Part shown: positions 7,170 through 10,990 of the stretch, piece after piece | How positions within the stretch are numbered: position 1 is the stretch's first letter | Layout of the letters: the number at the start of each line of letters is the position of its first letter | NCBI GenBank assembly: GCA_003833135.1 | Contig: QZLH01000319.1 | Span: 95,842-106,831, forward strand | Source of the DNA: Oehlia diaphana | Lineage: Eukaryota; Glomeromycota; Glomeromycetes; Glomerales; Glomeraceae | Direction of reading: 5' to 3' | Length of the DNA stretch: 10,990 bases | Notes under the pieces: generated by a model | Told to the model about the DNA's origin: nothing | What the model saw: the letters and a program-made list of their open reading frames with translations, nothing else | Databases searched by the model: none | Made by a program: the position numbers and the translations under genes

Positions 7170-8247
7170 CTCAATTAACTTTTCATAATAAGAAAAAAAT
7201 TTTTTTTTTTTATACAAGAGGCGTACAGACATGCATATTTATATGTTTCAAAATAAAAAAAAACTCAATTAACTTTTCAAGGACCCCGAAATATATATGT
7301 AGGGGTAAGGTGCATAATTGCGTCGCCAGCATAGAGAAATTTTACGAGGTTAGGTATTGATTTGCGTATTTTTAACAGGTTTTTGTTTAAGTAAGGGTAA
7401 TTGGGCTGATCATATACTGTATATATTTCATGAGATAAATAAAATAAATATAAATATCTATTTAGTGCAAAAACAACAACATGTAGCATTTTATTTAGTA
7501 CAAAAAAATGTCATATAAAGTTATTAAATTTTTTAAAAAAATTATTCTTCGATAAAACAATAAGTAAATCACATGATGATCGGTAGGTCAGGAAATTAAT
7601 TTGCGTTGCGTACTGAACTTATAGAAAACCCTTGCGTACAGCTATTAGTAAAAAGTTCGAAAGCCACCTTACTTTTATATATATATATTTCGGGTCCTAC
7701 TTTTCATAAAAATATTAAAAATTTTTTTTTTTTTATGTAAGAGGCGAAATTTTACGTACTGTACAACCATGCATATTTGATTTGTGTTTTAAATAAAAAG
7801 CTCAATTTAACTTTTTCATAATAAAAAATGATTTTTTTTCATGCATGAGGCGAAATTTACGTATAGATTTATACATGTGTTTCAAAGTAAAAAAGCTCAA
7901 TTAACCTTCCATAATAAAAAAATTTTTTTTTATGCAGCAGGCGAAATGTTTCAATAAAAAAGCTTAATTAGCTTTTCACAATAAAAAAAAAGATTTTTTT
8001 TATGCATGAGGCGAAATTTACGTACAGATTTATACACGTGTTTCAAGTAAAAAAGCTCTATTAACCTTTCATAATAAAAAAAAGATTTTTTTTTTTATGC
8101 AGGAGGCGAAATTTTACAAACGGCAATGAATATTTGACATGTGTTTCAATAAAAAAACTTAATTAGCTTTTCACAATAAAAAAAAAATTTATTTTTTTTA
8201 TGTACGTACAACTATGCATATTTACTGTGTTACAATAAAAAAAAAGT
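7170..8247 (+). repeat. Seven-unit minisatellite, interrupted by a transposon
   Basis: Units begin with CTCAATTAAC or CTTAATTAGC at 7170, 7264, 7801, 7896, 7963, 8056 and 8158. Each contains an A-run and T-run pair, then a core like GAGGCGAAATTTACGTAC, then GTGTTTCAA and another A-run. Lengths are about 94, 110 (insertion removed), 95, 67, 93, 102 and 90 bp. Units 3 and 5 are especially alike (CATGAGGCGAAATTTACGTA shared), as are the starts of units 5 and 7 (TTAATTAGCTTTTCACAATA), suggesting amplification as two-unit blocks. The array ends about 75 bp before the start codon of the downstream gene, so it may overlap that gene's promoter; this role is inference. Confidence 0.85.
7280..7698. mobile_element. 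419-bp MITE with long imperfect TIRs and 8-bp TSD
   Basis: The left end (7280-7312, starting aggaccccgaaatatatat) and the right end (7665-7698, whose reverse complement starts aggacccgaaatatatatat) form imperfect inverted repeats of about 33 bp, both reaching GTAAGGTG-like sequence. Both sides carry an exact 8-bp duplication, acttttca at 7272-7279 and 7699-7706. The element interrupts a minisatellite unit; other units read AACTTTTCATAATAA through the site. There is no coding capacity beyond incidental frames. Superfamilies making about 8-bp duplications include hAT, P, Merlin and some MULEs; these ends do not fit the hAT pattern clearly, so I leave the superfamily open. Confidence 0.85.
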
Positions 8248-8322
8248 ATATAATCGCAATTGGACGATATAAAAAAATAATTTCTTTGGTAATAAATTTA
8301 TATATTTTTAAGCGAATACCAA
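8248..8322 (+). promoter_or_regulatory. Proximal upstream region of the WD40/channel-like gene
   Basis: About 75 bases separate the minisatellite from the start codon at 8323. TATAATCGC (8248) and GATATAAAAAA (8265) are possible TATA-like sites, but the base composition makes this weak. The start context is AATACCAAATGAG, with A at -3, which is favourable for a eukaryotic start. Confidence 0.3.
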
Positions 8323-10990
8323 ATGAGTGAAGTAATCGAAATTAACAATGATGCTGACAAAAGCGAAGTTGATGATGTTGATAAAATAGATTTTGATAAA
8401 ATCGATATTGATGAAAATTATGTTGATAAAATATTTACCTTCGATGATGAACCATATGAACCACATAATGGTAGCCCTATTACTAGGATAGAAATATCAC
8501 CAAATGAGAAATACCTTATTACTTATAGTAAAGAAGATCATTCAATTGTCGGTTGGAATGTTGAAGATATAGATGAGATTCAACTTAAATTTCATCAAAA
8601 TGTTAAAACTAATGAAGATAATGAAAATTATGAATATAATATCAAAAGTTTATGCGTTTCTGATGATAAGAATCTTGCTTATATTACTCATATTGCTTAT
8701 ATTGTGCGTCTTTGTGATTTTGACTTTGATAATTTTACTAATTATAGTGCTAATTATACTATTACTGGTAAGTAATAATTATTTGATTATGTAATTAGTA
8801 AATTATGGTAATTGATATTATCTTAATATTTTTTTAGCAATCGATATGAATAATAAAGATAAAAAAATTGCATTAAGTTTTGATAAATATTCTGTTGCAA
8901 AGTATTGTACCTTTAATTTAAAAGGTGAATTTATTTTATATTGTGTAGTTGAATATATTAATACTAGTGAAAAAGAGAAAATTATTTGGATTTATTCTAC
9001 ACAAACTAAAAATAACAAATGGGAATGTAAGAGATTTTACAGGATACCTGAAGATTATGAATTAATTAGTATATTAAAATATGATAAAGTTTATCTGTTT
9101 TCAAATAATTACATTTATGAATGGAATATTAATACTGAGAGAGGTGTAAAAATATTTGATAATAATAAGGATAAGAATAAGGTAATAAATATTATAAAAT
9201 TATTTTCAAACCAATCAATGTTAAATTATAATTAATTATATTAAATACTTATTTATTTTTAGTTTAAAATGTATGATATCGGAATATTCAGTAATGATGA
9301 TAAGTTTATTTTTCTAAAAATCAATGATAAAATCATCGTTTATTCAAGCGATTTGGGAATTCCTATTTCTTCTTTGGATATAAATGATGGTAACCATTTT
9401 TAAAAAATTTATTTATACTATTTATACTTTAATTATTACTCATATTAAATCATTATTTTTTATTTAGATATTCAACTATATAATTTTATGAATCATACTG
9501 GCTTATTTCTTTTACCTTCTTTATTCTATTATACCCCTGATAAAGAAATCAAATATTGCTGGAACAATAAATACAAAAATTGTTTTAACCAAACTTTATT
9601 TGATGAATCAACTGATAAATCAACTGATGATCCAACAAAGTTTGTGTTTGGAATTCGAAATAGACGTGTTTGGAAATCTAAATTTGATGAAAAGATGACA
9701 AAGACAAACTTTTCATCTGAAAATTCTGATGGATTAAATAAAGAAAATAACAAAATTGTTGAATGTGATGAATTCTTAAATGTTCATTCATTTAATCTAT
9801 ATATGGATACTGTGTCTGTATTATTCCAACAAGCTGTTAGTAGAAGGAATAAAGTATCAACTGAATTAGCTGAAAATTTAATTAAATGGGATATATGTAT
9901 TGAAGATGGTAAAATTAAACTGGAAGTTTTCAAAAAAGGAAAATTAATTAACATGGGAATTGAAAATTTTCATTATCCTTTTAAATATCATGATGAAATT
10001 ACCAATAATCATAGATTACTTGCAAGCTCATTATTTAATAATGATGATATTGCTATATTGACAACATTTGGTATTCTTATTTATACTTTTAGTAAAAATA
10101 ACAAATCTAGTGAAAAAGAAAAATCTATTTTTTTAAACTATTTTTATTATATAGATTTCCATAATCATAATTATCCAAATTACAAAAAACATATGAAAAC
10201 ACTTCAACATTACAAAAGAATATTTTCAAAATCTACTTTGCCATTACCAAATTATGATAGTTTTAGATTAAATGGATGGGTTTCAGATGTAATAAATAAT
10301 AAGTCTTGTCTTTTGAAATATGGAGTTGAATTATTAACATTTGCAATTAAAGAACATAAGTTAGAATTAATTGATGATATTTATAAAAAATGTATGACTT
10401 ATTTTAAAGAGGATTTAATGAACAATAAGTCATTTTTAAGCATTATCACTTCTGCAATGCCATTACTAGATAAATATTATCCAGAATATATTCTAAAATA
10501 TTCATCAGAAACAAATATGATCATAGATTCTTCTTTTTATAGTATAGAGCATCAAAATAAAAATTCCCATCTTTATTCTTTTTTTCAATCTCCTCAAATA
10601 GCTAATTTATCAAAATCTCTTTTATGGACAAAATACTGTCTTAAATTACTTCATCTCGGATATTATTCAAAAAGTTTGTTTATTATATTGTTAATTATAC
10701 ATGCTTTAATAATACTTTCAATTTTACCCCTTTATTTGGCTACATTTTATATTTTATCAAAATACAATTTTATTAATAATATTTATACTAAAAAATTATT
10801 TTTAGATATAATTCCTCTTATTTTTTTCCATTATTACTTTACTGCACTTAAAATTCTTAAAATTTTTAACATTTTTAAAAAATATATAACAACAACACCA
10901 ACAATTACTTTTATGATTCCTTATATTAATTTTGTTAATTATTCAAAAGATTATAATTGGTTTTTGGAATTAATTAAACCTCAACCTAGT
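8323..10990 (+). CDS. WD40 / transmembrane (ion-channel-like) protein, 3' partial
   Basis: Four exons: 8323-8767, 8838-9181, 9263-9389 and 9468 to the window edge. The introns are 70, 81 and 78 bp, all GT-AG, and join in frame to give 813 codons with no stop; the last exon has 507 open codons. The start at 8323 is followed by an acidic stretch with DKID-like repeats (residues 10-40), then a WD40-like segment (ITRIEISPNEKYLITYS then IVGWNVEDI, about 52-85) and further beta-propeller-like segments (CTFNLKGEFILYCVVEYI, YIYEWNINTE). A helical region follows, with KYGVELLTFAIKEHKLELID. Hydrophobic segments lie at about residues 708-738 (10674-10765) and 749-769 (about 10796-10858), probably membrane spans. 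From my knowledge of the Rhizophagus family, such proteins continue into an ion-transport (TRP/polycystin-like) domain, but that part lies outside the window. Ligand and ion are unknown. Confidence 0.85.

Noticed and set aside
7277..7489. Minus-strand frame of 70 codons, and the plus-strand frame at 7160-7360
   Set aside because: Both cross transposon ends or minisatellite sequence, so they are fortuitous.
7170..8247. CRISPR-like array
   Set aside because: Repeats are about 90-100 bp, directly adjoining and A/T-run rich, with no constant spacer of unique sequence, and the organism is a eukaryote; it is a minisatellite.
8573..8794. Plus-strand Leu/Ile-rich frame of 73 codons
   Set aside because: An out-of-frame reading of exon 1 of the WD40-like gene; the hydrophobicity comes from the A/T-rich codons shifted by one base.
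9529..9753. Minus-strand frame of 74 codons
   Set aside because: Antisense to exon 4 of the WD40-like gene, which stays open for 507 codons on the plus strand.

Overview
The window looks like nuclear DNA of an arbuscular-mycorrhizal fungus, most likely Rhizophagus or a close glomeromycete. The evidence is extreme A+T content, short 67-81 bp GT-AG introns, two genes from families that I recognise as heavily expanded in Rhizophagus (a Cys-rich tyrosine-kinase-like protein and a WD40/ion-channel-like protein), and a dense load of mobile-element debris. The species call is inference; no marker gene is present.

Layout. 1-619: intergenic DNA with a possible minus-strand gene fragment (230-430) and a duplicated copy of the kinase gene's upstream sequence (about 105-160 versus 575-625). 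620-3438: a complete protein kinase gene that I resolve into nine exons (746 codons). Its 3' part is built from tandemly duplicated pairs of tiny 49/50-bp exons. 3439-4546: A+T-rich intergenic DNA with a T-rich simple repeat and an 87-bp GC-rich element with perfect 12-bp inverted ends. 4547-4849: a complete 303-bp non-autonomous hAT-like transposon with perfect 15-bp TIRs and a perfect 8-bp target duplication. 4860-5100: homopolymer-rich DNA. About 5157-6662 (minus): a decayed LINE-type reverse transcriptase, still showing YLDD but broken by frameshifts. 7051-7115: a run of 65 A. 7170-8247: a seven-unit minisatellite interrupted by a 419-bp transposon (7280-7698) with long imperfect TIRs and an 8-bp target duplication; neighbouring repeat units preserve the empty site. 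8323-10990: the first 813 codons of a WD40/transmembrane protein in four exons, the last open to the window edge.

The two genes point the same way and are not an operon; each is a stand-alone eukaryotic gene. Neither function depends on the other as far as the sequence shows. The most unusual content is the phase-matched, expandable exon cassette in the kinase tail and the self-documenting transposon insertion in the minisatellite just upstream of the second gene. I found no tRNA, rRNA or CRISPR array.
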